This document shows, piece after piece, positions 42,087 to 50,235 of a stretch of 64,000 nucleotides of DNA. Positions within the stretch are counted from its first letter, which is position 1. Each line of letters opens with the position of its first letter. Made by a program: the position numbers and the translations under genes. The stretch covers positions 13,753-77,752 of the forward strand of contig QFQR01000008.1 in NCBI GenBank assembly GCA_003243275.1, in the 5' to 3' direction. This stretch comes from Leifsonia xyli. GTDB taxonomy: Bacteria; Actinomycetota; Actinomycetes; Actinomycetales; Microbacteriaceae. The notes under the pieces were generated by a model. That model was not told the origin of the DNA. It made no database searches and saw only the letters and a list, made by a program, of their open reading frames with translations.

Positions 42087-43312
42087 AGAAGCTCTTCGCC
42101 GTCGCCCTCGGCGTGCTCACCGCGATCGGCGGCTTCGTCGACATCGGCGACCTGGTGACGAACGCCGTCGTCGGTTCGCGCTTCGGGATGTCGCTCGCCT
42201 GGGTGGTGCTTGTCGGCGTCGTCGGCATCTGCCTGTTCGCCAACATGTCGGGGCGCGTCGCCGCGGTGAGCGGACGCGCCACCTTCGAGATCATCCGCGA
42301 GCGCCTCGGGCCGCGCGCCGGGCTCGCCAACCTCGGTGCGAGCTTCTTCATCAACCTCATGACGATGGCCGCCGAGATCGGCGGCATCGCCCTCGTGCTG
42401 CAGCTCGTCACCGGCATCGGCCCGCTGCTCTGGATGCCGCTGGCCGCCTTCGCCGTGTGGATCGTGGTGTGGCGTGCCAAGTTCTCCCAGCTCGAGAACG
42501 CCGCCGGGCTGCTGGGGCTCAGCCTGATCGTGTTCGCCGTCTCCGTGGTGATGCTCGGGCCCGACTGGGGCGAGCTCGCGCATCAGGCGCTGCAGCCGAG
42601 CGTTCCGGCATCCGAGAACCCGGCCAGCTACTGGTACTACGCGGTCGCCCTGTTCGGGGCCGCGATGACGCCGTACGAGGTGTTCTTCTTCTCCTCCGGG
42701 GCCATCGAAGAGGGCTGGACCCGCAAGGACCTCGGCCAGGAGCGGATCAACGTGCTCGTCGGCTTCCCGCTCGGCGGGCTGCTGTCGCTCGCCATCGCGG
42801 CATCCGCGACCATCGTGCTGCTGCCGCAGGCGATCGCCGTGACCTCGCTGTCGCAGGTGGTGCTGCCCGTCGTGCAGGCGGGCGGCACGATCGCGTTCTG
42901 CTTCCTCGTGGTCGGGATGCTGGCCGCCTTCTTCGGGGCCGCTCTCGAGACGACCCTGTCGAGCGGGTACACGATCGCGCAGTACTTCGGATGGTCGTGG
43001 GGCAAGTTCCGCCGCCCGGCGCAGGCCGCGCGGTTCCACCTCGTGATGATCGTCGGGCTGCTGCTGGCCCTCGCGATCCTGCTGACGGGTGTCGACCCGG
43101 TCGCGGTGACCGAGTACTCGGTGGTGTTCTCCGCGGTCGCGCTGCCGCTCACCTACATCCCGATCCTGATCATCTCGAACGACCCCGACTACATGGGCGC
43201 CGACGTCAACGGCCGCGCCGTGAACGGGATGGCGCTCGTCTACCTCGTGCTGATCCTGGTCGCCGCGGTGGCGGCGATCCCCCTCATGATCGTGACCGGG
43301 GCGGGCGCATGA
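42083..43312 (+). CDS. Atypical Nramp-family metal transporter
   Basis: A 409-residue membrane protein with about eleven helices and the overall Nramp layout (TM1 unwound motif near residue 20, FINLMTMAAEIGGIA helix, TM6 motif near 190). The key metal-binding motifs are changed: DPGN of TM1 reads DIGD (20-23) and the MPH of TM6 reads TPY in GAAMTPYEVFFFSS. Loss of the TM6 methionine is known in Nramp-related magnesium transporters, so Mg2+ rather than Mn2+/Fe2+ is a reasonable guess. GTG start; coupled to genes on both sides. Confidence 0.78.
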   Translation: MKKLFAVALGVLTAIGGFVDIGDLVTNAVVGSRFGMSLAWVVLVGVVGICLFANMSGRVAAVSGRATFEIIRERLGPRAGLANLGASFFINLMTMAAEIGGIALVLQLVTGIGPLLWMPLAAFAVWIVVWRAKFSQLENAAGLLGLSLIVFAVSVVMLGPDWGELAHQALQPSVPASENPASYWYYAVALFGAAMTPYEVFFFSSGAIEEGWTRKDLGQERINVLVGFPLGGLLSLAIAASATIVLLPQAIAVTSLSQVVLPVVQAGGTIAFCFLVVGMLAAFFGAALETTLSSGYTIAQYFGWSWGKFRRPAQAARFHLVMIVGLLLALAILLTGVDPVAVTEYSVVFSAVALPLTYIPILIISNDPDYMGADVNGRAVNGMALVYLVLILVAAVAAIPLMIVTGAGA

Positions 43313-43698
43313 GCAAGCACCCCTCGGTGCGCGCCGGGCGCATCATCGACGCGCAGCTGCACCTGCTCGACCGGCAGGTGCTCGATCGCGAGGGCGTGCC
43401 GGTGACCGCGGTCGACGACCTCGAGCTGAGCGACATCCCCTTCGACGCCGACCTCGACGGTGTCGCCGCGCCCGTCGTCGAGAACCTGCTGAGCGGGGCG
43501 GTGCTCGGCACCCGCATCTTCGGGGGCCGCCCACCGGCGAGCCGCTGGCACCGCATCCCGTGGGGCTCGATCGCGGAGCTCGGCATCGCGCTCAGCCTCG
43601 ACGCGCACGCGGAGGACTTCGAGCTCACCTGGCCGGAGCGCTGGGTGCGCGACCACATCATCGGCCGCATCCCCGGAGGTCGCCATGATCCTGAGTGA
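43309..43698 (+). CDS. PRC-barrel-like protein 1
   Basis: A 129-residue soluble protein: VRAGRIIDAQLHLLDRQVLDREGVPVTAVDDLELSDI resembles a PRC-barrel beta domain, followed by a conserved SRWHRIPWGSIAELGIALSL segment with a second strand pair. ATG overlaps the transporter stop (ATGA). PRC-barrel domains occur at the ends of some magnesium transporters, so this may be a detached regulatory domain. Family call is tentative. Confidence 0.6.
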   Translation: MSKHPSVRAGRIIDAQLHLLDRQVLDREGVPVTAVDDLELSDIPFDADLDGVAAPVVENLLSGAVLGTRIFGGRPPASRWHRIPWGSIAELGIALSLDAHAEDFELTWPERWVRDHIIGRIPGGRHDPE

Positions 43699-44023
43699 CG
43701 TGCTCGGTCACGAGGTGCGCGAGGTCGACAGCACGCGCGTCGGCCGGGTCATCGACGCGCGCTTCCGGCTCGAGGGCTCGGGCACGCCGTCGCAGGCGCG
43801 GCTCGTGGGGTTCATCGTGAGTCCGCGGTCGGCGGCGTCGTTCCTCGGCTACGAGCGCACGGTCGCCTCCCGGCCCGTCATCGTCGACCGCATCCTGCGG
43901 CACCTGCACCGCGGCTCGTTCCTCGTGCGGTGGGAGGATGTGGCGCGGATCGAGTCGGCCGGGCGCGTGCTGCTGCGCGACGGCTACGAGCGGCTGCCGT
44001 CGGAGCTGGACGCGGAGGGGTAG
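43685..44023 (+). CDS. PRC-barrel-like protein 2
   Basis: A 112-residue protein with ILSDVLGHEVREVDSTRVGRVIDARFRLEGSG...ARLVGFIVSPRSAASFLGYER, a clearer PRC-barrel-type pattern. GGAGG lies 5 bp before the ATG, inside the end of the previous gene (14-bp overlap). Last gene of the lipoprotein-Nramp-PRC-PRC operon. Confidence 0.68.
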   Translation: MILSDVLGHEVREVDSTRVGRVIDARFRLEGSGTPSQARLVGFIVSPRSAASFLGYERTVASRPVIVDRILRHLHRGSFLVRWEDVARIESAGRVLLRDGYERLPSELDAEG

Positions 44024-44029
44024 GACGCC

Positions 44030-45286
44030 TCACGGCCCCAGCATCGTGATCGGAACGACGAGCACGCCGTCTTCCCGACGGAACATGTACCGGCCCGCCG
44101 TGACGACCACGAGCGCGGTCGGCGATCCGTGGCGGTCGGCGTCCACCCTGGTCGCGAAGGAGAGAAGCGACTCGGCCGCCGAGTCCGCCGCCGCCTCACC
44201 GAGCTTGAACTCGAAGGCCGCCCAGCGCCCGCCGGGAAGTTCCAGCACAGCATCGACTTCGCGACCCGACTTCGTGTCGCGCCATGACGAGAGCCACCCG
44301 CCGAGCGCCTGCGCGTAGACCCGGAGATCACGCAGGACGAGCGACTCGAAGTGGAAGCCTGCGGCCCCGAGGTCGGCGAGCAGTTCGCGCGTGCCCACTC
44401 GCAGCGCGGCGAGACCGAGCGAAGGATCCACGAAATGATGCACCGGCGTGGTCCTGAGTTGCGCCCGCGACCTCATGTGCGGGCGCCACGCAGGGAGGGG
44501 CTCGAGCAGCATGAGCCGCTCGAGCACATCAAGGTAGTGGGTGAGAGTCTCGGTAGCCACCGGCCCCCCGGCGCCGCCCACCTCGCCGGCAAGAACCGAA
44601 CGGTTGAGCGGGGTGCCCACCGCGCGGCCCAAGGCCGAGAACAGGCGCGCGAGTCTCACCGGATCTCGGCGCGGCCCCATCGCGGGGACATCCACTTCGG
44701 CGACGTTCGCAAGATAGGCCTCGACCCAGGCTCGTGCGTCCCGCTCGTCGAACCCCTGGGTCGCCGGCCACCCGCCGACCACCATCCGCTCGAAGACCTC
44801 GGGGATGGTCAGCGCTGCCGGCCTGGCCACGGCCGGATCGCTTCCCTCCATGAGATGCGCGAGTCTCACCGAGCCCGATGAGTGACCCGACTCGAAAAGA
44901 CTCATCGGGCGCATGCTCAGACGTCCGATGCGGCCCGCACCCGAGTGCATTCGCGCGGTATCACGCGGCCGCGCCGAGCCGGTCAACAGGTAGAGCCCAC
45001 GCTCGTCGTGGTCGTCGACGGCTCGTCGTACGAGGTTCCAGATCTCCGGCGCCTCTTGCCACTCGTCGAACAAGATCGGCGCCGGGTACTCGAACAACTG
45101 AGCGGGATAGGTCTCGATCGCCGCCCGCGCGGCGGAGTCCTCGTCCATACGCAGTGTCGTTCGAGCATGCTGGGATGCGGTCCTCGTCTTCCCGACTGCT
45201 TTCGGACCTTCGATGAGAACGGCACCCATGATCCGGAGGCGCTGCTGCAGCTCATGATCTACGACGCGCGGACGATAGTCTGTCAT
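44030..45286 (-). CDS. AAA ATPase with DUF4143 domain
   Basis: A 418-residue protein of the AAA_14/DUF4143 family: P-loop LIEGPKAVGKTRTA, Walker B-like ILFDEWQEAPEIWN, sensor region LYLLTGSARPRD, and C-terminal DUF4143 with FHFESLVLRDLRVYAQ, KSGREVDAVLEL, AFEFKLGE (nuclease-like E-x-K core). Function of the family is not established; it is patchily distributed and often carried by mobile or defence regions. The ATG is 6 bp after TAGACT. The upstream region is AT-rich and repetitive. Confidence 0.88.
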   Translation of the reverse strand: MTDYRPRVVDHELQQRLRIMGAVLIEGPKAVGKTRTASQHARTTLRMDEDSAARAAIETYPAQLFEYPAPILFDEWQEAPEIWNLVRRAVDDHDERGLYLLTGSARPRDTARMHSGAGRIGRLSMRPMSLFESGHSSGSVRLAHLMEGSDPAVARPAALTIPEVFERMVVGGWPATQGFDERDARAWVEAYLANVAEVDVPAMGPRRDPVRLARLFSALGRAVGTPLNRSVLAGEVGGAGGPVATETLTHYLDVLERLMLLEPLPAWRPHMRSRAQLRTTPVHHFVDPSLGLAALRVGTRELLADLGAAGFHFESLVLRDLRVYAQALGGWLSSWRDTKSGREVDAVLELPGGRWAAFEFKLGEAAADSAAESLLSFATRVDADRHGSPTALVVVTAGRYMFRREDGVLVVPITMLGP

Positions 45287-45301
45287 CGCCGGAGTCTAAC
45301 T

Positions 45302-45354
45302 TTTATCCCAAGACAACTCTATGATTTATCCGATGTGAAATCGTCTTTTTATCC
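45302..45354. repeat. Three TTTATCC direct repeats at 23-bp spacing
   Basis: TTTATCC begins at 45302, 45325 and 45348, exactly 23 bp apart each time, in an AT-rich ~70-bp segment immediately upstream of the DUF4143 ATPase gene (where it reads GGATAAA). Likely an array of protein-binding sites. Confidence 0.7.
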
Positions 45355-45447
45355 GGATGATCCAAGTTGACGGCCGATCGGTAACCCGTCCCGCAGCCGA
45401 CGTCAAGGGGCTGTCGACCACGCCCGGCCCTCGCGTAGACCGGGAGC

Positions 45448-46623
45448 ATGCGAGCAGTCACCTGGCAGGGCACGGGCAAGGTCGGAGCGGCGGACGTCGA
45501 CGAGCCACGCATCATCGAACCGACCGATGCCGTCATCCGCGTCACCTCGGCGGCCGTCTGCGGATCCGACCTGCACCTGCTGAGCGTGCTGGGTCCCTTC
45601 ATGGACGCGGGCGACGTGCTCGGCCACGAGACGATGGGCGTCGTCGAGGAGGTCGGCCCCGCCGTGAGGAAGCTCGCGCCGGGCGACCGCGTGGTGATCC
45701 CCTTCGTCATCGCGTGCGGCGAGTGCTTCATGTGCGAACGCGGCCTGCAGACCCAGTGCGAGACGACCCAGGGCCGCGAGCAGGGCACCGGCGCGACCCT
45801 CTACGGGTACAGCGAGCTCTACGGATCGGTTCCGGGCGGGCAGGCGGAGCGGCTGCGCGTCCTCCGCGCCGACTACAACGCGCTGAAGGTCGGCTCCGAG
45901 CTCCCCGACGAGCGCTACCTCTTCCTCAGCGACATCCTGCCCACCGCCTGGCAGGGGGTGCAGTACGCGAACGTGCCCGGGGGCGGCACCATCGGCATCC
46001 TGGGCCTCGGCCCGGTCGGGCAGTTCGCGAGCCGCATCGCGCGGCACCTGGGCTACGAGGTGCTCGCCGTTGACCCGGTGCCCGAGCGCCGCGCGATGGC
46101 GGAGCGACACGGCATCGAGACCGCCGACCTCGACGAGCACGCCGCGGCATGGCTGCGGCAGCGCACGATGGGGCGGGGTCCGGATGCGATGCTCGACGCC
46201 GTCGGGCTGGAGGCCCACGGCAACCCTGTGGCCGGTTTCGCGCAGTTCGCGACCGGGCTGCTGCCCGACCCGATCGCCCAGAAGCTCGCGAAGACCGTCG
46301 GCGTCGACCGCCTCGCCGCGATGATGCTCGCGATCGATTCGGTGCGCCGGGGCGGAACCGTCTCGCTCAGCGGGGTGTACGGAGGCGTCGCCGATCCGAT
46401 GCCCCTCATGACCCTGTTCGACAAGCAGATCGCTCTGCGGATGGGGCAGTGCAACGTGCACCACTGGCGCGAGGAGCTGCTGACGCTCGTCGAGGACCCG
46501 GCCGACCCGCTCGGCACCGAGGACCTGGTGACCCATCGCGGCACGCTCGACGACGCGGCAGAGCTCTACACGACCTTCCGCGACAAGGAGCACGGCTGCA
46601 TCAAGGTGGTGCTCCAGCCGTGA
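45448..46623 (+). CDS. Zinc-dependent alcohol dehydrogenase
   Basis: A 391-residue medium-chain dehydrogenase. Catalytic zinc site: VCGSDLH and GHETMGVVEEVG; structural zinc Cys set CGECFMCERGLQTQC; NAD(P) loop GIGILGLGPVGQFASRIA-like region. The insert and C-terminus resemble glutathione-independent formaldehyde dehydrogenase-like members. Starts 6 bp after TAGACC (leaderless). Followed by a small acidic protein gene 17 bp on. Physiological alcohol unknown. Confidence 0.9.
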   Translation: MRAVTWQGTGKVGAADVDEPRIIEPTDAVIRVTSAAVCGSDLHLLSVLGPFMDAGDVLGHETMGVVEEVGPAVRKLAPGDRVVIPFVIACGECFMCERGLQTQCETTQGREQGTGATLYGYSELYGSVPGGQAERLRVLRADYNALKVGSELPDERYLFLSDILPTAWQGVQYANVPGGGTIGILGLGPVGQFASRIARHLGYEVLAVDPVPERRAMAERHGIETADLDEHAAAWLRQRTMGRGPDAMLDAVGLEAHGNPVAGFAQFATGLLPDPIAQKLAKTVGVDRLAAMMLAIDSVRRGGTVSLSGVYGGVADPMPLMTLFDKQIALRMGQCNVHHWREELLTLVEDPADPLGTEDLVTHRGTLDDAAELYTTFRDKEHGCIKVVLQP

Positions 46624-46640
46624 CGGAGAAGGAGAACACG

Positions 46641-46790
46641 ATGACGGACACCCAGGGATTCGGCGATCGGCCGGACGACGAGGTCGACGACGACCCTCAG
46701 GGCATGAAGGGTCAACTGGATGACTCGATGAACGGCCTCGAAGAGGACGACAACGAGGGCGAGGCCTCTCGCGGGATCCCGCAAGGCTGA
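46641..46790 (+). CDS. Small acidic protein (49 aa)
   Basis: A 49-residue, strongly acidic peptide (PDDEVDDDPQGMKGQLDDSM, EEDDNEGEASRG) with GAAGGAG 6 bp before its ATG. No hydrophobic core; likely disordered. It sits between the alcohol dehydrogenase and an F420-type oxidoreductase gene and is probably transcribed with both. Function unknown. Confidence 0.65.
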   Translation: MTDTQGFGDRPDDEVDDDPQGMKGQLDDSMNGLEEDDNEGEASRGIPQG

Positions 46791-46816
46791 GCCGAAGGCC
46801 GAAAGACGGGACGACC

Positions 46817-47782
46817 ATGACGAACTGGGGCTACACCCTGATGACCGAGCAGAGCGGTCCGCGTGAGCTGGTCGGCTACGCGGCGCGCGCCGAGGAGGCG
46901 GGGTTCTCGTTCGAGGTGGCGAGCGACCACTTCTCACCGTGGCTCGTCGAGCAAGGCCACGCGCCCTACGCGTGGAGCGTGCTCGGCGCGGTGATGCAGG
47001 CGACGCGCGAGGTGGAGCTCATGACGTACGTCACCTGCCCGACGCTCCGGTACCACCCCGCGGTCGTGGCGCAGAAGGCGGCGACCATGTCGCTGTTGAG
47101 CGAGGGTCGCTTCACGCTGAACGTGGGTTCGGGCGAGAACCTGAACGAGCACGTCGTCGGCGAGGGCTGGCCGGCGGTCGACGCGCGACAGGACATGCTC
47201 GCGGAGGCGCTGGAGATCATCCGCGAGCTGCACACGGGCGAGCTGGTGACCTACGACGGCGCGTACTTCCGCGTCGACTCGGCGCGCATCTGGGACTGCC
47301 CGGACGAGGGGGTGCCGCTCGGCGTGGCCGTCTTCGGCGAGAAGTCGGTGGAGCGGTTCGGGCCGCTCGCCGACCACCTCGTGCAGGTGACGCCGGACGC
47401 GCAGCTCATCGAGCAGTGGACGTCGACCCACGACGGGCCCTCGCGGGTGATCGGCCAGCTGCCGATCGCCTGGGCGCCCGATGAGGAGACGGCGGTCCGC
47501 ATCGCGCACGAGCAGTTCCGCTGGTTCGGCGGCGGATGGGGCGTCAACGCCGACCTGCCGACCCCGGCCGGCTTCGAGGCTGCGTCGCAGTTCGTGCGCC
47601 CGGAGGACGTGGCGGAGGCGATCGCGTGCGGGCCCGACCTCGACAGGCTCGCGGAGAGCGCGCGCCCGTTCGTCGAGGCGGGCTTCACGGATGTCGCCCT
47701 CGTGCAGATCGGCGATCAGCTGCAGGAGCGCTTCCTCGCGGAGGCCGCCGAACCGCTGCTCGAGCGGCTGCGGGCGCTCTGA
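46817..47782 (+). CDS. LLM-class, probably F420-dependent oxidoreductase
   Basis: A 321-residue luciferase-like monooxygenase-fold enzyme: WGYTLMTEQSGPRELVGYAARAEEAGF, VASDHFSPWLVEQGHAPYAWSVLGA, TYVTCPTLRYHPAVVAQKAATMSLLSEGRF, NVGSGENLNEHVVG. These segments resemble F420-dependent glucose-6-phosphate dehydrogenase and its relatives, which use coenzyme F420 made by many actinobacteria. The substrate is unknown. Upstream genes run in the same direction; it converges with nnrD. Confidence 0.88.
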   Translation: MTNWGYTLMTEQSGPRELVGYAARAEEAGFSFEVASDHFSPWLVEQGHAPYAWSVLGAVMQATREVELMTYVTCPTLRYHPAVVAQKAATMSLLSEGRFTLNVGSGENLNEHVVGEGWPAVDARQDMLAEALEIIRELHTGELVTYDGAYFRVDSARIWDCPDEGVPLGVAVFGEKSVERFGPLADHLVQVTPDAQLIEQWTSTHDGPSRVIGQLPIAWAPDEETAVRIAHEQFRWFGGGWGVNADLPTPAGFEAASQFVRPEDVAEAIACGPDLDRLAESARPFVEAGFTDVALVQIGDQLQERFLAEAAEPLLERLRAL

Positions 47783-47801
47783 CCTCGGCCCACGGCGCGG
47801 G

Positions 47802-48686
47802 TCAGAAGCCGAGCTCGGCGAGCGCGCGCGGCAGCTCCGGCGGGAGTTCGCGCGCGAGGTAGCCGAGGGTGCCGATGCGGGCGCCGAGACGCTCGCCTGC
47901 CACCGCGTGCAGGTAGCTTCCCCAGACGGCGGCCCGCGCCGGCTCCACGCCCCGGGCGGCGAGCCCGGCCACGGCCCCCGCCAGCACGTCACCGCTGCCC
48001 GAGGTGCCGAGTCCGCTCGATCCCTCCGGTGCCCTCCAGGTGCGTCCGTCCGGGGCGGCGACGCTGCCGTAGCAGGCGACCACGGCATCCAAGCGTCGGG
48101 CGATGGTCGCGCACGCGACGGCGAGCTCGTCGAGTTCTCCGCCCAGCAGCAGCTCCGCCTCGTCAAGATTCGGGGTGAGGATGAGGCGCTCCGGCAGCCC
48201 GCGGCGCAGCGCGGGGTCGCGCGCGAGGGCGCCGAGCGCGTAGGCGTCGAGCACGGCGACGGCGTCGGCATCCGGGTACGCCCCGAGCAGCGCGGCCGTC
48301 TCGTCGATGTCGTCGAGGCCCGGGCCCACGAGCACCGCGTCGGCCGCGTCGAGGTCGTCGGCGATCGCGGATGCCGCCGCGGCGCCGTCGATGTGACCGC
48401 GGCGCTCCGCGAGCGGCACCACGCCGCACTCGGGAAGCGCCACGGCGAACTGCGGCGCGACGGATGCGGCGATCGCCACGGTGAGCCGGCCCGCGCCCAC
48501 GCGCAGCGCCGCCTCCCCGGCTAGCCTCGCGGCACCCGGCGAGCGGGCGTCCCCGCCGACGACCAGCACCTGGCCGCGGCTGTACTTCGACTCCCCGCCG
48601 TCGGGCAGGCCCCAATCGCGGAGCAGTTCGGGCGTCACCTCGGTGACGGAGGCCTCCGGGCCGCCGCTCTCAGAGGACGTCGGCAT
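47802..48686 (-). CDS. nnrD: ADP-dependent NAD(P)H-hydrate dehydratase
   Basis: A 294-residue ribokinase-fold repair enzyme that restores NAD(P)H from its hydrated form using ADP. Conserved: KYSRGQVLVVGGDARSPGAARLAGEAALRVGAGRLTV, LILTPNLDEAELLLG, and the GTSGSGDVLAGAVAGLAARG nucleotide/catalytic loop. No fused epimerase (NnrE) domain, as in the stand-alone type. AGGAGG precedes the ATG at 48686; the gene overlaps the phosphatase gene by 17 bp. Confidence 0.92.
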   Translation of the reverse strand: MPTSSESGGPEASVTEVTPELLRDWGLPDGGESKYSRGQVLVVGGDARSPGAARLAGEAALRVGAGRLTVAIAASVAPQFAVALPECGVVPLAERRGHIDGAAAASAIADDLDAADAVLVGPGLDDIDETAALLGAYPDADAVAVLDAYALGALARDPALRRGLPERLILTPNLDEAELLLGGELDELAVACATIARRLDAVVACYGSVAAPDGRTWRAPEGSSGLGTSGSGDVLAGAVAGLAARGVEPARAAVWGSYLHAVAGERLGARIGTLGYLARELPPELPRALAELGF

Positions 48687-49410
48687 GGGGGTCCTCCTGG
48701 TGCACGGTGACGGGAGCATCGTCGGCGTGCAGGTGGGCGGTGTCGGCGAAGCCCGCCACGCGCCACCCGTCGCCCTCCGGTAGCAGGGTCGTGACGGTGG
48801 CGTTCCCGACCGGGCGGCAGGCCACGGCCTCCAGGATCTCGGCCTCCGACATCCCGCACAGCACGTAGACGATGAGGCTCACGACCACATCGTGAGCGAC
48901 GATGAGCGTCGGCCGACCGGATGCGGTGATCTCGGGCAGCACCGAGCGCAGGCGCAGCGCGACATCCGCCCACGACTCCCCGCCGGGCGGGCGGTACCAG
49001 AACTTGCCGAGCCGCAGGCGTCGCTCGGCCTCCTCGGGGAATCTCGCCTGCACGCCGTGCGAACTGAGCAGGTCGAGGATCCCGAGCTCGCGGTCACGCA
49101 GCCGATCGTCGACGTGCAACTCGGCGGGGAAACCGGCACGCGCGCAGGCGAGTGCGGCCGTGTCGCGGGCGCGCAGGTACGGAGAGCACCAGATCGCGGG
49201 GACGGGCTGCCGCTCGGCGAGCCACTCGCCGAGCGCCGCCGCCTGTTCGCGCCCCGCCTCGGTGAGCGGGGTGTCGGCGTCGCGTGTCTCGATCGCGAGC
49301 CGCTCCTCGCCGGCGAGCTCCGCGCGGGTGGCCGCCACGTTGCCCGCGCTCTCGCCGTGGCGTGCCAGCCACAGCGGGGCGGCGGGCGCGCGCGTTGCAG
49401 GCTCGGACAT
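48670..49410 (-). CDS. Histidine phosphatase family protein
   Basis: A 246-residue phosphoglycerate-mutase-fold phosphatase: LARHGESAGN (phosphorylated His), TPLTEAGREQAAALGEWL, SPYLRARDTAAL and the second catalytic His in LIVAHDVVVSLIVYVL. The substrate cannot be predicted. GGGAGG lies before the ATG, 14 bp after dps; member of the acidic protein-dps-phosphatase-nnrD operon. Confidence 0.88.
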   Translation of the reverse strand: MSEPATRAPAAPLWLARHGESAGNVAATRAELAGEERLAIETRDADTPLTEAGREQAAALGEWLAERQPVPAIWCSPYLRARDTAALACARAGFPAELHVDDRLRDRELGILDLLSSHGVQARFPEEAERRLRLGKFWYRPPGGESWADVALRLRSVLPEITASGRPTLIVAHDVVVSLIVYVLCGMSEAEILEAVACRPVGNATVTTLLPEGDGWRVAGFADTAHLHADDAPVTVHQEDPHADVL

Positions 49411-49424
49411 CCGCGGGCCTCCCG

Positions 49425-49973
49425 CTACTTCGATCCCGCCGGCTTCCGGTTCTCGGCCGACACCATCCAGGCGTACTGCTCCAGCGACTCGATGATCTGA
49501 TGCAGAATGTCGGCGGTCGTCGGGTCCTCCTCGTCGACCGGGTCGTGCACCTCGCGCATCGTGCCGACCACCGCCTCGAGCCGCACCGTGACGAGGTCGA
49601 TGACGTCGTTCGTGTCGATCTCCCCGTTCGGGAACTCGGGCAGCGTGGTGGTCGCGGCGACGGTGTCGCTGCGGCCGTCCGGGATGCCGTGCAGCGCCCG
49701 CATCCGCTCCGCGACCTCGTCGCTGAACCCGCGAGCCGCGTCGATGATCTCGTCGAGGATGCGGTGGGTGTCGCGGAAGTTGCGGCCGACGACGTTCCAG
49801 TGGGCCTGCTTGCCCTGACCGGCCAGCTCGATGAGGTCGACGAGCACCTTCTGCAGGTTGTCGATCAGCTCCTTCGAGGCGGTGAAGCCGCGCTCGGCAT
49901 TCTGCCGACGGCTGGTGCGCGCGCCGGCTCCCGCCGCGGGACGCTTGGCGGCGGACGCGGCGGCGGGGCTCAT
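49425..49973 (-). CDS. dps: Dps ferritin-like DNA-protection protein
   Basis: A 182-residue Dps: ferroxidase-site signature QAHWNVVGRNFRDTHRILDEIIDAARGFSDEVAERM with the inter-subunit His, Asp and Glu ligands. The N-terminal ~25 residues (Ala/Arg/Lys-rich, AAKRPAAGAGARTSRRQ) form a basic tail suited to DNA binding. Forms dodecamers that store iron and shield DNA under oxidative or starvation stress. Coupled to the upstream acidic gene by ATGA overlap. Confidence 0.95.
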   Translation of the reverse strand: MSPAAASAAKRPAAGAGARTSRRQNAERGFTASKELIDNLQKVLVDLIELAGQGKQAHWNVVGRNFRDTHRILDEIIDAARGFSDEVAERMRALHGIPDGRSDTVAATTTLPEFPNGEIDTNDVIDLVTVRLEAVVGTMREVHDPVDEEDPTTADILHQIIESLEQYAWMVSAENRKPAGSK

Positions 49974-50173
49974 TCTTCGCCCTCCCGCCGGATGTCCTCG
50001 AGCGTCTCGTGCCCCGTCACGCCCTGCGCGGTGAGGCTGCTCTCGATGTCCTCCGACTGCCCAGAGTCGACGATGTCGTAGGTCTGGGCCGAATCCGACT
50101 GGCTGCCGCTCGCGTTGCTGCCGGGATCGTCCGTCTGCGGTTCGTTCGTGTGCGTGCCGTTCGTGTCGCTCAT
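49970..50173 (-). CDS. Small acidic protein before dps
   Basis: A 67-residue Asp/Glu/Ser-rich protein (NEPQTDDPGSNASGSQSDSA, LTAQGVTGHETLEDIRREGE). The ATG is 7 bp after TAGCGT, a leaderless arrangement, and the stop overlaps the dps ATG, so its translation probably drives dps. No family recognised. Confidence 0.65.
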   Translation of the reverse strand: MSDTNGTHTNEPQTDDPGSNASGSQSDSAQTYDIVDSGQSEDIESSLTAQGVTGHETLEDIRREGEE

Positions 50174-50235
50174 GCGGGCGACGCTACGCGCGGCGTTCCG
50201 GGCCGGGCAGGGGGTTGACGCCGCGGAACCTACCG

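Noticed and set aside
45287..45447. CRISPR-like array because of evenly spaced TTTATCC words
   Set aside because: The repeats are only 7 bp with 16-bp gaps, there are three copies and no cas genes; a protein-binding array fits better.
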